A stretch of DNA of 64,000 nucleotides from UBA5314 sp040217815. Lineage in GTDB: Bacteria; Bacillota; Syntrophomonadia; Syntrophomonadales; Syntrophomonadaceae. Both the position numbers and the translations under genes were made by a program. The stretch is from NCBI GenBank assembly GCA_040217815.1, contig JBEHWI010000010.1, positions 32,218 through 96,217 on the forward strand. Direction: 5' to 3'. The notes beneath the pieces are model-generated. The model did no database searches. It saw nothing but the letters and a program-made list of their open reading frames with translations, and was not told where the DNA came from. Shown here one piece after another: positions 1 to 7,963 of the stretch. The first letter of the stretch is position 1, and each line of letters begins with the position of its first letter.

Positions 1-482
1 TTAAAAAGAAGGTCGTAATGGTTTAAGAAATCGGGCAAATCTTCATCAATAGAGTAATGATAGCCTCTAATAGGAATATTCATTTTGCGCTCTTTTATTT
101 CTTGGTACAGAATCTGGGTCTGCTCCAGGCAGGTGCTTATTAAAGCCTGACCTTTCCCGTATATTTCAGCCGGACAGGAGTTGGCCAGGCAGTTGATGGC
201 CGCCTCTTTGTGACGGAAACTCTTTAAATAGGCGTCTGTAGAATACAGGAGAGACCCTAATAGGCGCTGGGCGGTCTCCACTGTAACCGAACTGCTTTCA
301 CCCCTGGTGTACTTTAAGATCAATTCGGCCAGCAACGGCATTAATAGTTCCTGAAACTCATCAACAGCCTTTTGGTCCAAAATGCTTCGGCGCTGGCCTT
401 CTCTTAACAGGAAAAGGGTATAGCTCTTTGGCTCCAGGGTGTTTTTCATAAGGCTATACTTTTGAATGCCGGTATTTTTCAT
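1..482 (-). CDS. DUF6179-like protein, 3' end cut off by window
   Basis: The frame opens with ATG at 482 and runs off the left edge, leaving about 160 N-terminal residues. It overlaps the stop of the upstream DUF6323-type gene by the four bases ATGA, which indicates translational coupling. The visible part is alpha-helical and charged, with no signal peptide or transmembrane segment. I infer DUF6179 mainly because that family is the usual partner of DUF6323 in Clostridia. No biochemical role is known to me. It is the second gene of a two-gene minus-strand operon. Confidence 0.6.
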   Translation of the reverse strand, partial: MKNTGIQKYSLMKNTLEPKSYTLFLLREGQRRSILDQKAVDEFQELLMPLLAELILKYTRGESSSVTVETAQRLLGSLLYSTDAYLKSFRHKEAAINCLANSCPAEIYGKGQALISTCLEQTQILYQEIKERKMNIPIRGYHYSIDEDLPDFLNHYDLLF

Positions 483-913
483 CGATTGCCCCTCATCATT
501 CTTGACCACAGGGGCAGGTCCCGGTGCTTTAAAAGCTCTGCCGAACCGCGGCTGGGGCCATCGAATAATTCTTTCATTATATTTATCAATTCATCGTCGC
601 TTATTCGGTCATGGGTTTCGTTTTTCATAAAATAGAAGATTTCCACCAGTTCATTTAATAGGGGCGCATAGTCTGATGAACTTATGTAGGCTGAGGAGCT
701 GAAGACCTTTATTATTTTCTGGAGTGAATCGGTGCTGAGTTCGACCCGGCCCTGCTCGAGAATGGCCTGATTTCTAGTTTCAATGAGTTCACGGGCCTGT
801 GTTTCACTTAAAAGCAAGCCGTAAGGCCTGGTTTGGTCGTTCATCTGCAGTATATCATTTAGTTGGAGTTTGACAGTCATCTCCGGGCTTTTAAAAATAT
901 CAAGTATCCGCAT
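479..913 (-). CDS. DUF6323 family protein
   Basis: A 144-residue soluble protein of unknown function. Features recalled from the family are visible: a YGL-LS segment near residue 30, the stretch ELIETRNQAI followed by GRVEL, then a helical half with FYFMKNET and SDDELI and a C-terminal FDGPSRGS. The frame is open to 952, but ATG at 913 has GGAGGAGGG nine bases upstream, so I start there. It is coupled by ATGA to the DUF6179-like gene. The pair is typical of Clostridia and its function is unknown. Confidence 0.7.
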   Translation of the reverse strand: MRILDIFKSPEMTVKLQLNDILQMNDQTRPYGLLLSETQARELIETRNQAILEQGRVELSTDSLQKIIKVFSSSAYISSSDYAPLLNELVEIFYFMKNETHDRISDDELINIMKELFDGPSRGSAELLKHRDLPLWSRMMRGNR

Positions 914-1059
914 ATTCCCATTCCCTCCTCCCCAAATAAATAAACTTGACAAATAACAATTAATGTGCTAAAATAAAAATTTAATAAACAATGATTAATA
1001 ATTTTACTTAAATTATGCCCGGGTGTCAAGACTCGGGTTATCCAGCTGGTTAAACTAAA

Positions 1060-1102
1060 AAGCCTGCTTAAAACCGGATAATCCGGTTAAGCAGGCTTTT
1101 TT
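1060..1102 (-). terminator. Rho-independent terminator of the crotonase gene
   Basis: A long hairpin with an AGCCTGCTTAA outer stem and an ACCGGAT inner stem. On the minus strand it is followed by TTTTTAGTTT, just past the crotonase stop at 1115. The plus strand also ends in seven T, so it may work in both directions. Confidence 0.75.
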
Positions 1103-1114
1103 TAATTATTGTCT

Positions 1115-1870
1115 TCAGCTTCCTATAAATTTACGGACGCGCCGTTCAAATTCATCGGTGATAAACATGCGGTTGACATATTCTGCTTCCAGGTCCAGGG
1201 CCTCTCCTAAAGGAAGCAGAGCACCCCGAAGCAGTACCTCCTTAACTGCTTTAACGGCCTCTGGTCCTTTGGTGATAATCGTTTCAGCAATTTCCCGTGC
1301 CTTAATCATAGCAGCACCTTCCGGAGCCAGGTGCTGTACGAGGCCGTAGTCAATTGCATCCTGGGCGGTGACCCGGCTGGCTCTAAAAAGCATATCCCTG
1401 GCCCGGCCCGGTCCGGCTAGGCGGAGCAGCCGCTGGGTGCAAAAGACCAGATTCAGGTTGACTCCGGTGGCGGATAAAAGAACCTTTTCATCCATAACCC
1501 GAATATCAGCGGACATAGCCAAATCGAGTCCGGCGCCAAAAGCGAAACCATTTATGGCGGCAATAACCGGACAGCTGCACTCGGTTATTTTTGTAAAACA
1601 GCGATATACTTTGGAAAAGTAAGCCTGGTTCTGTTCGGGAGTATTTTTGGAAAGCTCGTATATGTCTAGGCCTGCACTGAAGGAATGGCTTCCCTGGCCG
1701 GTTATAAGTACTACAGCAGCAACGGATTGTTCAATTTCATCAAAAGTTTTGGATAATTCCTCGATCGTATTCTGGCCAAGGACGTTGGCGGGCGGTCGGT
1801 TCAGGGTTACAGTGGCTATCATATCTTCAATATTCAGTCCAACCAGATGGTTCTCCTCATTATTGGACAT
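1115..1870 (-). CDS. Enoyl-CoA hydratase/isomerase (crotonase) family protein
   Basis: A 251-residue crotonase-fold protein acting on acyl-CoA thioesters. The oxyanion-hole motifs are present: FSAGLDIYELS around residue 65 and GFAFGAGLDLAMSADIRV around residue 108. The two glutamates used by classical enoyl-CoA hydratase are not apparent: the GGGCE-type position reads GAGLD, and the PE position reads GVN. It may therefore be an isomerase, thioesterase-like or other crotonase rather than a true hydratase. The frame opens at 1909, but ATG 1870 follows GAGGAGGGG at good spacing. It is monocistronic, with a terminator at 1060-1102. Confidence 0.85.
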   Translation of the reverse strand: MSNNEENHLVGLNIEDMIATVTLNRPPANVLGQNTIEELSKTFDEIEQSVAAVVLITGQGSHSFSAGLDIYELSKNTPEQNQAYFSKVYRCFTKITECSCPVIAAINGFAFGAGLDLAMSADIRVMDEKVLLSATGVNLNLVFCTQRLLRLAGPGRARDMLFRASRVTAQDAIDYGLVQHLAPEGAAMIKAREIAETIITKGPEAVKAVKEVLLRGALLPLGEALDLEAEYVNRMFITDEFERRVRKFIGS

Positions 1871-1910
1871 GCCTTTCCCCTCCTCGCAAACAATTAGATT
1901 GCCTACCAAT

Positions 1911-1939
1911 AGTTAACACCTTAAATAATTTTGCGTCAA
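1911..1939 (-). promoter_or_regulatory. Candidate sigma-A promoter of the crotonase gene
   Basis: On the minus strand TTGACG (1934-1939) and TTAACT (1911-1916) are separated by 17 bases, about 40 bases ahead of the ATG at 1870. The -10 is weak. Confidence 0.4.
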
Positions 1940-2020
1940 CGATAATATGTCTTATACAGTAATTTCTGCCAATAGCGTTTAATAGATTTCCAGGTGCGAA
2001 AAATGGGAGGGGGTTTTAGG

Positions 2021-2125
2021 GTTGCAAATTGGGTCGTCTGTATATACGAAAGCAACTACTGGTTCACTTTTCAGTTTTTGGGGCTTTAGCACGGAAACGA
2101 GAGAGCAACGGTCGCAATTTGCAAC
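2021..2125. promoter_or_regulatory. Inverted-repeat candidate activator sites upstream of the sigma-54 promoter
   Basis: GTTGCAAATTG at 2021-2031 recurs exactly inverted as CAATTTGCAAC at 2115-2125, about 225 and 130 bases upstream of the sigma-54 promoter at 2249. This is where enhancer-binding activators usually dock. A related GGTTGCAAAACG occurs near 5658, in front of the activator gene. The assignment to that activator is inference. The rest of 1940-2248 shows no convincing gene. Confidence 0.45.
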
Positions 2126-2248
2126 ACCGAATGGGCAGGGAAATAACTTTTTAGACCCGGACAGTGCTGAAGGACAGATAACCGGATGACCATAAAAATG
2201 GGCAGTTGCGGCCTGCGAACAGACCGTAACTAAAAAATAATGCCGGGA

Positions 2249-2264
2249 TGGCACGCTATTTGCT
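2249..2264 (+). promoter_or_regulatory. Sigma-54 (-24/-12) promoter of the thiolase gene
   Basis: TGGCACG at 2249-2255 and TTGCT at 2260-2264 with four bases between them match the sigma-54 consensus TGGCACG-N4-TTGCW, with GG and GC at the required spacing. It reads towards the thiolase gene, giving a leader of about 190 bases. A sigma-54 activator gene lies directly downstream of the thiolase. Confidence 0.85.
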
Positions 2265-2463
2265 TGTTTATAGATGCAAAGCAAGACAACCAGGTTCTGC
2301 TCATGCAAAGACAATGATTCATTTTGCAGCTACTGGCCTAAGATGCGCCAATTTATTTAATGGTTGGGCTAGAACGATCGAAGGGAGGTTTAAACGAACA
2401 GGGTAGGAGCGGAACAAATTGAGAAGGCGCCGAGATATAAAGAATTAATTAGGGGGATTCAAA

Positions 2464-3669
2464 ATGGGTATTAATGAAGTTGTTATCGTAAGTGCATGCA
2501 GGACTCCGATTGCCCGGTTTATGGGGAGCCTCAAGGACTTTAACGGAAAAGATCTGGCAATAATTGCCGGAAAAGAAGCGGTCAACCGGGCTGGTATTTC
2601 GGTTGACTTGATTGATGAAATCGTTATGGGACAGGTTTATCCGCATTTCCAGGGATCGCTGCCGGCCCGGCAGGTTGCCATGGCGATTGGATTGCCCATC
2701 CGCAGCAATGGCTGCAACATCAACCAGAACTGCGCTTCAGGCATGAGAGCTCTCGAAATTGCCTGCGATCACATAGCTCTGGGGAAAACGGACATCGGGC
2801 TGGTAATAGGGGTGGAGAGCATGACCAACGCCCCTTATATGCTGGGCAAAGCCAGAATGGGTTATCGCATGGGACCAGGCAGTATGGAAGACGCCATGCT
2901 CTATGACGGCCTGGTTGATAAACTGGTACCAGGTCATATGGGGTTGACAGCCGAGAATGTGGCTGAGAAATACGGAATAACCCGTGAGGAATGTGACCAA
3001 CTGGCCTTACTCAGCCATCAACGGGCAACTGCAGCCAATAAAAACGGCGTATTCAGTCGGGAAATAGTACCGGTGGAGATAAAGACTAAAAAGGGAAGTA
3101 CCTATTTTGAAAATGATGAACATATGATCCCGGATGCCAATCTGGAGGCAATGGCCAAGCTGTCTCCAGCGTTTAAAAAGGGTGGTGTAGTTACCGCGGC
3201 CAATGCTTCGGGGATAAACGACGCCGCAGCGGCGGTGGTGGTAATGTCTAAGCAGAAAGCCCAGGAGCTGGGTATTAAACCCTTGCTGAAGATGATCACC
3301 ATTGTATCTGAAGGAGTCGACCCCAAAGTAATGGGGCTGGGTCCGGCTGTTGCCATACCCAAAGCGCTTAATAAGGCCGGTCTTAAACTGAGCGATATCG
3401 AATACTGGGAGATAAATGAAGCCTTTGCTGCGCAGTTTATCGGTGTTGGCCGGATGCTGAAAGAAGAATTCGGCTTGGAAATAGACCCGGATAAAGTGAA
3501 CCATAACGGCTCGGGAATCGGCCTCGGCCACCCGGTTGGCGCGACAGCCCTTAGAATAATCGTATCATTGTATTACGAAATGGAACGCCTGGACTTGACC
3601 CTCGGTGGGGCATCCTTGTGCGTGGGCGGCGGATCCGCTATGGCGTCGCTTTGGACCAGAAATATCTAA
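2464..3669 (+). CDS. Acetyl-CoA C-acyltransferase (thiolase)
   Basis: A 401-residue thiolase that joins two acetyl-CoA to acetoacetyl-CoA or cleaves 3-ketoacyl-CoA in beta-oxidation. The nucleophilic cysteine lies in NQNCASGMRAL (about residue 90). The catalytic histidine is in GIGLGHPVGATA (about 356) and the second cysteine in SLCVGGGSA (about 385). Length is normal for the family. The start follows an AGGGGGA ribosome binding site. It is transcribed alone from the sigma-54 promoter at 2249, and a terminator lies at 3782. The convergent neighbour is a PAS-domain sigma-54 activator, so expression is probably switched by a small-molecule or redox cue. The direction of catalysis cannot be read from sequence. 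Confidence 0.93.
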   Translation: MGINEVVIVSACRTPIARFMGSLKDFNGKDLAIIAGKEAVNRAGISVDLIDEIVMGQVYPHFQGSLPARQVAMAIGLPIRSNGCNINQNCASGMRALEIACDHIALGKTDIGLVIGVESMTNAPYMLGKARMGYRMGPGSMEDAMLYDGLVDKLVPGHMGLTAENVAEKYGITREECDQLALLSHQRATAANKNGVFSREIVPVEIKTKKGSTYFENDEHMIPDANLEAMAKLSPAFKKGGVVTAANASGINDAAAAVVVMSKQKAQELGIKPLLKMITIVSEGVDPKVMGLGPAVAIPKALNKAGLKLSDIEYWEINEAFAAQFIGVGRMLKEEFGLEIDPDKVNHNGSGIGLGHPVGATALRIIVSLYYEMERLDLTLGGASLCVGGGSAMASLWTRNI

Positions 3670-3781
3670 ACGTTTCAACAGGTTGCTTATGCATTGGTTG
3701 AGGCGCATTGGGGGACCAAATGAGCCCCCGGTACCGACCAGCTTAACGTTATAAATCGTGGAAATCCCCAGCATATATACT

Positions 3782-3812
3782 GGGCCGGCAGATAATGCCG
3801 GCCCCTTTTTTA
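3782..3812 (+). terminator. Rho-independent terminator after thiolase
   Basis: GGGCCGGCA and TGCCGGCCC form a GC-rich stem around a GATAA loop and are followed by six T. It lies about 110 bases after the thiolase stop and touches the stop of the convergent activator gene. Confidence 0.8.
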
Positions 3813-5555
3813 GTCAAGGAGATCGTATTTGCGCAGTTTGCGATAGAAGACCGATTTGTTGAGGCCCAGGAGTTTGGCCGCCTGCGACTTGTTGTTGTTG
3901 GTGGTTTTTAACATGCGCTCTATCAAGTCTTTTTCCATTTTTTCAATATTGTCGGCCAGAGACTGCTGATTAATTTCTTCCAGCGGTATCTCGGCAACGC
4001 CTGCCAATAGAGATGGAAAGTGATCGATGTCCAATTTGGCGGCTCGTTTCAAGGTGGCCAGGTTGATGGCCCTTTCTAAAAGGTTTTCCAGCTCCCTGAC
4101 ATTGCCCGGCCAGTGATAGCTTTGCAAGAGTTCCAGGGCCTTTTCCGATATTTGATAGACCCTGGTTTTAAGTTGCAGATTGATTCTGGCCATTAAATCT
4201 TGAACCAAGGCAGGGATGTCAGCCATCCGCTCCCGCAAGGGAGGAATGTTGAGCCGTACTACATTAAGGCGGTAATACAAGTCTTCACGAAATTCTTTGT
4301 CAGCCACCATCTGTTCCAGGTTCCGGTTGCTGGCGGCAATTACCCTCACCCTAATAGCTATGGGGCTGGTTCCGCCGACTCTCTCAATAACCCTTTCCTG
4401 CAAAACCGAGAGCAGCTTGGTCTGCATATTGAGAGGCATGTCGCCGATTTCGTCTAAAAATATAGTCCCGCCTTTGGCCAGTTCAAACTTGCCGGGTTTG
4501 CCGCCTTTCTTGGCGCCTGTGAAGGCTCCTTCCTCATAGCCAAATAATTCGGATTCCAAGAGGTTCTCGGGAAGTGCGGCGCAGTTGACTCTGACGAAAG
4601 GACCTTCCCTCCCACTCCGATTGTGAATAGCCTGGGCGAACAATTCTTTGCCGGTTCCGCTTTCCCCGGTTATGAGTATGGTCGAGGAAGTGTGCGCCAG
4701 CTGCTCGGCCATGGATTTGAAAAAAAGAAATTCGTCGCTGACACCTATAAGGTCGTCAAAATGCCACCGGGCCTTGTAGAATTGCCGGAATTCCTCTTTG
4801 TAATAATTGAGTTCCTTTTCCGTCTCTAAAAGCTTGTTGACCAGACCTTTAGCCTGCGACATATCCAGGAATATGCTGCGGCCTACCGCTCCAGTTATTT
4901 CGCCATTTTTAATAATGGGAGTTCTGGTGATGATGGTGTCACGGCCGTTTATGGTCCAGGTGTCCACCGGGTGGATCTGGCCGGTGCGAAGTATTTCCGG
5001 GAGTTTGGAGTGGGGGGTTATCTCCAGAACGTGTCTGCCAACCACTTCTTCCTTTTTCATTTCCAGCAAGTCGAGGTAGGTCTGATTCATAAAGGTGATT
5101 ATGCCGTCTTTGTCCACGATCACATATACCATGTGCGGACTCTGGACCAGGACTTCGGAAACCGTGGCATATTCCTTTTCTATAGCATGAAGCTTTTTCA
5201 TAAGGATTTTGGCTCCGGTCGAATCGAGGAAAATGGTCTGGCCGATAGCTCCGATAATCTTTCCGTCTCTTATTAATGGGTAGCGGGTTATGATGGTCTC
5301 ACGGTCATTGACCGCCCACAGATCTATATTGTCTACATTTCCGGTCTTAATTGTTTCCGGAAGCCGGGAATGGGGTGTTATTTCAAGGATGTGCCTGCCT
5401 ATGACCTCATCTTTGCTTTTGTTCAACCACTCCAGATAAGTCTGGCTCATAAAGCGAATGATAGCGTTGGCGTCTACAAGTACGCAGGCCATGTGGGGAT
5501 TATCCAGAATAGCTTCCGTAACTGTTGACAGATCGAAGATTGGGTCAGTAATCAT
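3810..5555 (-). CDS. Sigma-54-dependent transcriptional activator with tandem PAS domains
   Basis: A 581-residue bacterial enhancer-binding protein. Two very similar PAS domains (about residues 12-110 and 130-225) repeat the phrase GRH-LEITPHS-LPE, so the sensor arose by duplication. The AAA+ domain follows, with Walker A GESGTGKE (about 296), the sigma-54 contact loop GAFTGA (about 340) and the Walker B region TIFLDEIGDM. A Fis-type helix-turn-helix ends the protein (SQAAKLLGLNKSVFYRKL). There is no receiver domain, so control is by ligand or redox through PAS. The start has GGGGAAGGA upstream. By position it is the likely activator of the adjacent thiolase promoter. The ligand is unknown. 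Confidence 0.92.
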   Translation of the reverse strand: MITDPIFDLSTVTEAILDNPHMACVLVDANAIIRFMSQTYLEWLNKSKDEVIGRHILEITPHSRLPETIKTGNVDNIDLWAVNDRETIITRYPLIRDGKIIGAIGQTIFLDSTGAKILMKKLHAIEKEYATVSEVLVQSPHMVYVIVDKDGIITFMNQTYLDLLEMKKEEVVGRHVLEITPHSKLPEILRTGQIHPVDTWTINGRDTIITRTPIIKNGEITGAVGRSIFLDMSQAKGLVNKLLETEKELNYYKEEFRQFYKARWHFDDLIGVSDEFLFFKSMAEQLAHTSSTILITGESGTGKELFAQAIHNRSGREGPFVRVNCAALPENLLESELFGYEEGAFTGAKKGGKPGKFELAKGGTIFLDEIGDMPLNMQTKLLSVLQERVIERVGGTSPIAIRVRVIAASNRNLEQMVADKEFREDLYYRLNVVRLNIPPLRERMADIPALVQDLMARINLQLKTRVYQISEKALELLQSYHWPGNVRELENLLERAINLATLKRAAKLDIDHFPSLLAGVAEIPLEEINQQSLADNIEKMEKDLIERMLKTTNNNKSQAAKLLGLNKSVFYRKLRKYDLLD

Positions 5556-5596
5556 TTACATTCATTCCTTCCCCTCAGAATAGACTGGTATCGATA

Positions 5597-5622
5597 CACC
5601 TTGTCAATCAATTCGTTTCCCA
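5597..5622 (-). promoter_or_regulatory. Weak candidate promoter of the PAS activator gene
   Basis: On the minus strand TTGACA is followed after about 19 bases by TATTCT, upstream of the ATG at 5555. Spacing is not ideal. A GGTTGCAAAACG motif close by (near 5658) resembles the thiolase upstream half-sites and could mean autoregulation. Confidence 0.3.
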
Positions 5623-5718
5623 ATCAGTACACACAATAAATTTTACACTATAAAAGGGTTGCAAAACGATCCTTTTGGTTGATAAATGACCGTTGTGGAT
5701 GGAATAAGACCAATATTT

Positions 5719-5737
5719 GAGCAGTATGCTCTATAAT
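5719..5737 (+). promoter_or_regulatory. Candidate -10 with adjacent dyad before the zinc-ribbon gene
   Basis: GAGCA-GTA-TGCTC (5719-5731) is a perfect dyad abutting TATAAT (5732-5737), about 35 bases before the ATG at 5772. No good -35 is seen, so a dyad-binding regulator is plausible but unproven. Confidence 0.35.
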
Positions 5738-5771
5738 GAGACTAAACAGAGGTTTTAAAGGAGAGGTACTC

Positions 5772-6035
5772 ATGGCCAAGTATGATCAGGCTGTGTGCCC
5801 CCGGTGCTTAAAAAAGAGTTTGATTGCGCTAGTCTATGGACAGCCGCGCTGGGATATATTCAGAGAGCAGGAAAAGGGCACGTGCAGGTTTGGCGGGTGC
5901 ATGTTAAAACAAAACTCCAAACGCTGGGTCTGCACCGAATGCGGCGCCAAGGGCGACGATGAAGAGCTGAGCAGCTGTCAGAACGACGATAAAAGTACCA
6001 CGGGCACCACATATGCTCCCGTTAGTCGCAATTGA
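5772..6035 (+). CDS. Small zinc-ribbon protein of unknown function
   Basis: An 87-residue protein with paired cysteines CPRC near the N-terminus, a C-RFGGC pair in the middle and CTEC-GAKGD further on, consistent with a structural zinc ribbon. The open frame begins at 5736, but ATG 5772 sits behind AAAGGAGAGG and opens with MAKYDQAVCPRC, so it is preferred. The C-terminal 25 residues are polar and probably disordered. It could bind nucleic acid or act as an adaptor; I do not recognise a named family. A repeat element begins at its stop codon. Confidence 0.7.
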   Translation: MAKYDQAVCPRCLKKSLIALVYGQPRWDIFREQEKGTCRFGGCMLKQNSKRWVCTECGAKGDDEELSSCQNDDKSTTGTTYAPVSRN

Positions 6036-6183
6036 GGCTGCGAATAACTGCGTTGAGGGGCAGCCCTACTAAATCAACGTACTACTGTACGCGTCAATCG
6101 TAGGACTGTCTTACCACAGGCACTTCAGATGTTCGCTATCGACTTACCAATAAGGTTGCGCGCCTTGCTCTTCGCAACCTTAA
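6032..6183. repeat. Interspersed palindromic element, copy 1
   Basis: The arms TTGAGGCTGCGAA and (inverted) TTAAGGTTGCGAA bracket a core with the border words TGCGTTG and CGCCTTG. The middle holds AATCAACGTACTACTGTACG, nearly the same as the copy at 25771-25891. The right part (6151-6182) can also fold alone as TAAGGTTGCG/CGCAACCTTA. The left arm overlaps the stop codon of the zinc-ribbon gene. No coding capacity. Confidence 0.65.
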
Positions 6184-6257
6184 TAATATGCGGAGCGTAA
6201 ATCGTGGTGCCTGGATGGTGCTTCCGTCGTCGCTCTGACAGTATCTTGAGAAACTGA

Positions 6258-6281
6258 TGCCGGGGTCCAAAGACCCCGGCA
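6258..6281 (-). terminator. GC-rich hairpin, candidate terminator
   Basis: TGCCGGGGTC and GACCCCGGCA form a perfect 10-base stem with a CAAA loop, about 60 bases past the stop of the small membrane ORF at 6343-6447. The T-tract is poor on both strands, so function is uncertain. The remainder of 6184-6342 shows nothing else. Confidence 0.4.
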
Positions 6282-6342
6282 TTCTTGATTCCAATGTTCT
6301 ACCGCACGCAGCATTGCGGCAGTTTGTGCCCATCCTGAACTC

Positions 6343-6447
6343 TTATACGAACGCTTTATAAATAGCCAAGCATCCGGTGCAGAAAATAGCCAGCATAATA
6401 AGGCCCAGGCAAGCGTAGGAAACCGCATTCCAGAAATTGAATTTCAC
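6343..6447 (-). CDS. Small membrane protein, 34 residues
   Basis: A short GTG-initiated frame behind GGGAGGG at about seven bases. It encodes MKFNFWNAVSYACLGLIM and a hydrophobic continuation to residue 30, then KAFV. The product would be a single membrane-spanning helix with short polar ends. It lies alone on the minus strand between the zinc-ribbon gene and the Rrf2 gene. Support is the strong ribosome binding site and the coherent hydrophobic segment. Function unknown. Confidence 0.5.
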   Translation of the reverse strand: MKFNFWNAVSYACLGLIMLAIFCTGCLAIYKAFV

Positions 6448-6619
6448 CAGCAACCCTCCCTACAAGATATTATTACGTTTTTTACCATTTCATTTATTAT
6501 AACTAAGAAAACGAAAATAACATATCCCAATTTCATCTTTCTAACACCATAGCTTATCAACTTAATCTACAGCCGTCTACTGCCAGCTAAAACAAAAATA
6601 AAATTTTTGGTGATCCGAC

Positions 6620-6664
6620 TTGACAAGGGAAGTACTTTTTAAATAAACTATACCAAAAGGGTAA
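6620..6664 (+). promoter_or_regulatory. Promoter and candidate operator of the Rrf2 gene
   Basis: TTGACA (6620-6625), 18 bases, then TAAACT (6644-6649). Immediately downstream TACC-AAAA-GGGTA forms a small dyad where an autoregulator would block transcription. Binding by the Rrf2 protein itself is inference. Confidence 0.5.
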
Positions 6665-6686
6665 ACAATATATTGGGGAGCAACTT

Positions 6687-7109
6687 ATGAATATTACGCA
6701 AGCGACTGATTACGCGTTTCGAGCGGTGCTTTACCTGGCCTCTCAACCGGCTGGAGAAATGGTTGAAGCGCAGTTCATAGCCCGGCAGCAAGTGGTGCCG
6801 ATGCGGTTCCTGTTAAAAATAATGCCATCCCTGATCAAAGCCGGGATAGTCAAATCCCAGCGCGGTGTGGGAGGAGGATATGCCCTGGCCCGTCCGGCGG
6901 AGGAAATCAACCTTTTGGACGTTCTGGTAGCTATCGAAGGACCGATCTTCTTAAATCGCTGTTTGATTGACGAGTCCTATTGCAGCCGGCAGGCTGCCCC
7001 GGAATGTCTTGTCCACCAGGCTCTGGCGAATATTCAAAAGAGCCTGGAAAGTGATTTGGAAAGCTATAGCTTGGCCGATTTGCTGGGTTCACAGGATGAA
7101 GAAAGCTAA
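6687..7109 (+). CDS. Rrf2 family transcriptional regulator
   Basis: A 140-residue Rrf2/IscR-type repressor. The N-terminal winged helix opens with MNITQATDYAFRAVLYLA, and the wing is SQRGVGGGYALARP. Three cysteines follow (NRCLIDESYC and PECL, residues about 92-110) in the arrangement that holds an iron-sulfur cluster in IscR-like members. It probably senses redox or iron-sulfur status. The rubrerythrin gene follows 127 bases later on the same strand and is the natural target. The dyad at its own promoter suggests autoregulation. Confidence 0.88.
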   Translation: MNITQATDYAFRAVLYLASQPAGEMVEAQFIARQQVVPMRFLLKIMPSLIKAGIVKSQRGVGGGYALARPAEEINLLDVLVAIEGPIFLNRCLIDESYCSRQAAPECLVHQALANIQKSLESDLESYSLADLLGSQDEES

Positions 7110-7236
7110 AAAGCCCTCAAAGAAGATGTGATAGAAATGAATTTGACTGCAGGAGGTGGTTGAAAAACAACATTTTGAAATTATCTACTTAAGTAACGTT
7201 AGTAATACATCATAACTATAAAAGGAGGTTATTTAT

Positions 7237-7731
7237 ATGGCGACTCAAGACAACTTACAGGCTGCTTTTGCAGGTGAATCCCAGGCCAACCGGAAGTATC
7301 TGGCCTTTTCCGAAAAAGCCAAAAAGGAGGGTTTTGACAAAGTCAGCCGTCTCTACCAGGCGGTGGCCGAAGCTGAAACCATCCATGCCTTGAAGCATTT
7401 TCAGGTCATGCAAGGGGTGGGCAGCACCCTTGATAATCTGACCGCAGCGGTAGCCGGTGAGCATCATGAATTTACCGAAATGTATCCCGCTTTCATCACC
7501 GAGGCAAAAGCAGAAGGCAACCAGGCTGCCGAGTTTTCTTTTAACAATGCCAATGAAGCCGAAAAGGTTCATCACGAACTGTTTGAAAGAGCCCGCCAGG
7601 CTGTGTCTGGAGGCTCTGATTTCACAGCCGAACAGTTTTACCTTTGCCCGGTATGCGGCTGGGTTGGCGTAGAGGATCCGGGCCGATGCCCCATATGTGG
7701 TGCGCCCAGTTCCGCTTTCAAACAGTTCTAG
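7237..7731 (+). CDS. rbr: Rubrerythrin
   Basis: A 164-residue rubrerythrin, a peroxide reductase of anaerobes. The ferritin-like diiron domain (1-125) carries carboxylate ligands in GESQANRKY, EAETIHALKH, GEHHEF and NEAEKVHHELF. A C-terminal rubredoxin domain has CPVCGW and CPICGAP holding one iron. The start lies behind AAAGGAGG. It follows the Rrf2 regulator and probably acts in the cytoplasm against hydrogen peroxide with reduced rubredoxin or NADH-linked donors. Its own promoter is not clear; ACTTAAGT at about 7187 is a possible operator. Confidence 0.95.
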   Translation: MATQDNLQAAFAGESQANRKYLAFSEKAKKEGFDKVSRLYQAVAEAETIHALKHFQVMQGVGSTLDNLTAAVAGEHHEFTEMYPAFITEAKAEGNQAAEFSFNNANEAEKVHHELFERARQAVSGGSDFTAEQFYLCPVCGWVGVEDPGRCPICGAPSSAFKQF

Positions 7732-7776
7732 GTTGGGGACGGTTAATATAACAATTTAATCAGAAGAGTAAAAAAT

Positions 7777-7829
7777 ACCGGGGACGAAAGCAGCTGTCAA
7801 ACAGGGCTTTTGTCTCTGGTTTTTCAATT
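7777..7829 (+). terminator. Terminator after rubrerythrin
   Basis: An imperfect 15-base stem between ACCGGGGACGAAAGC and GCTTTTGTCTCTGGT, followed by TTTTTC, about 50 bases after the rubrerythrin stop. Confidence 0.6.
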
Positions 7830-7963
7830 TAGCACGTAGAATATCAAACCGAATGTTTAGCAGGCTTTTAAAAAGGTTTTTTCCTTCAAAATCAAGAACA
7901 ATGAAGATTAAAGTAAACATCCATCAGCAGAATGGTAATATTCATACTTGTGAGGACATTGCT

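Noticed and set aside
1950..1975. TTGGCAG on the minus strand as a sigma-54 promoter for the crotonase gene
   Set aside because: No GC doublet falls at the required -12 spacing; TTGACG-17-TTAACT nearer the gene fits better.
1979..2314. A 111-codon minus-strand frame in the thiolase upstream region
   Set aside because: It has no ribosome binding site or recognisable motif and overlaps the sigma-54 promoter and candidate activator sites.
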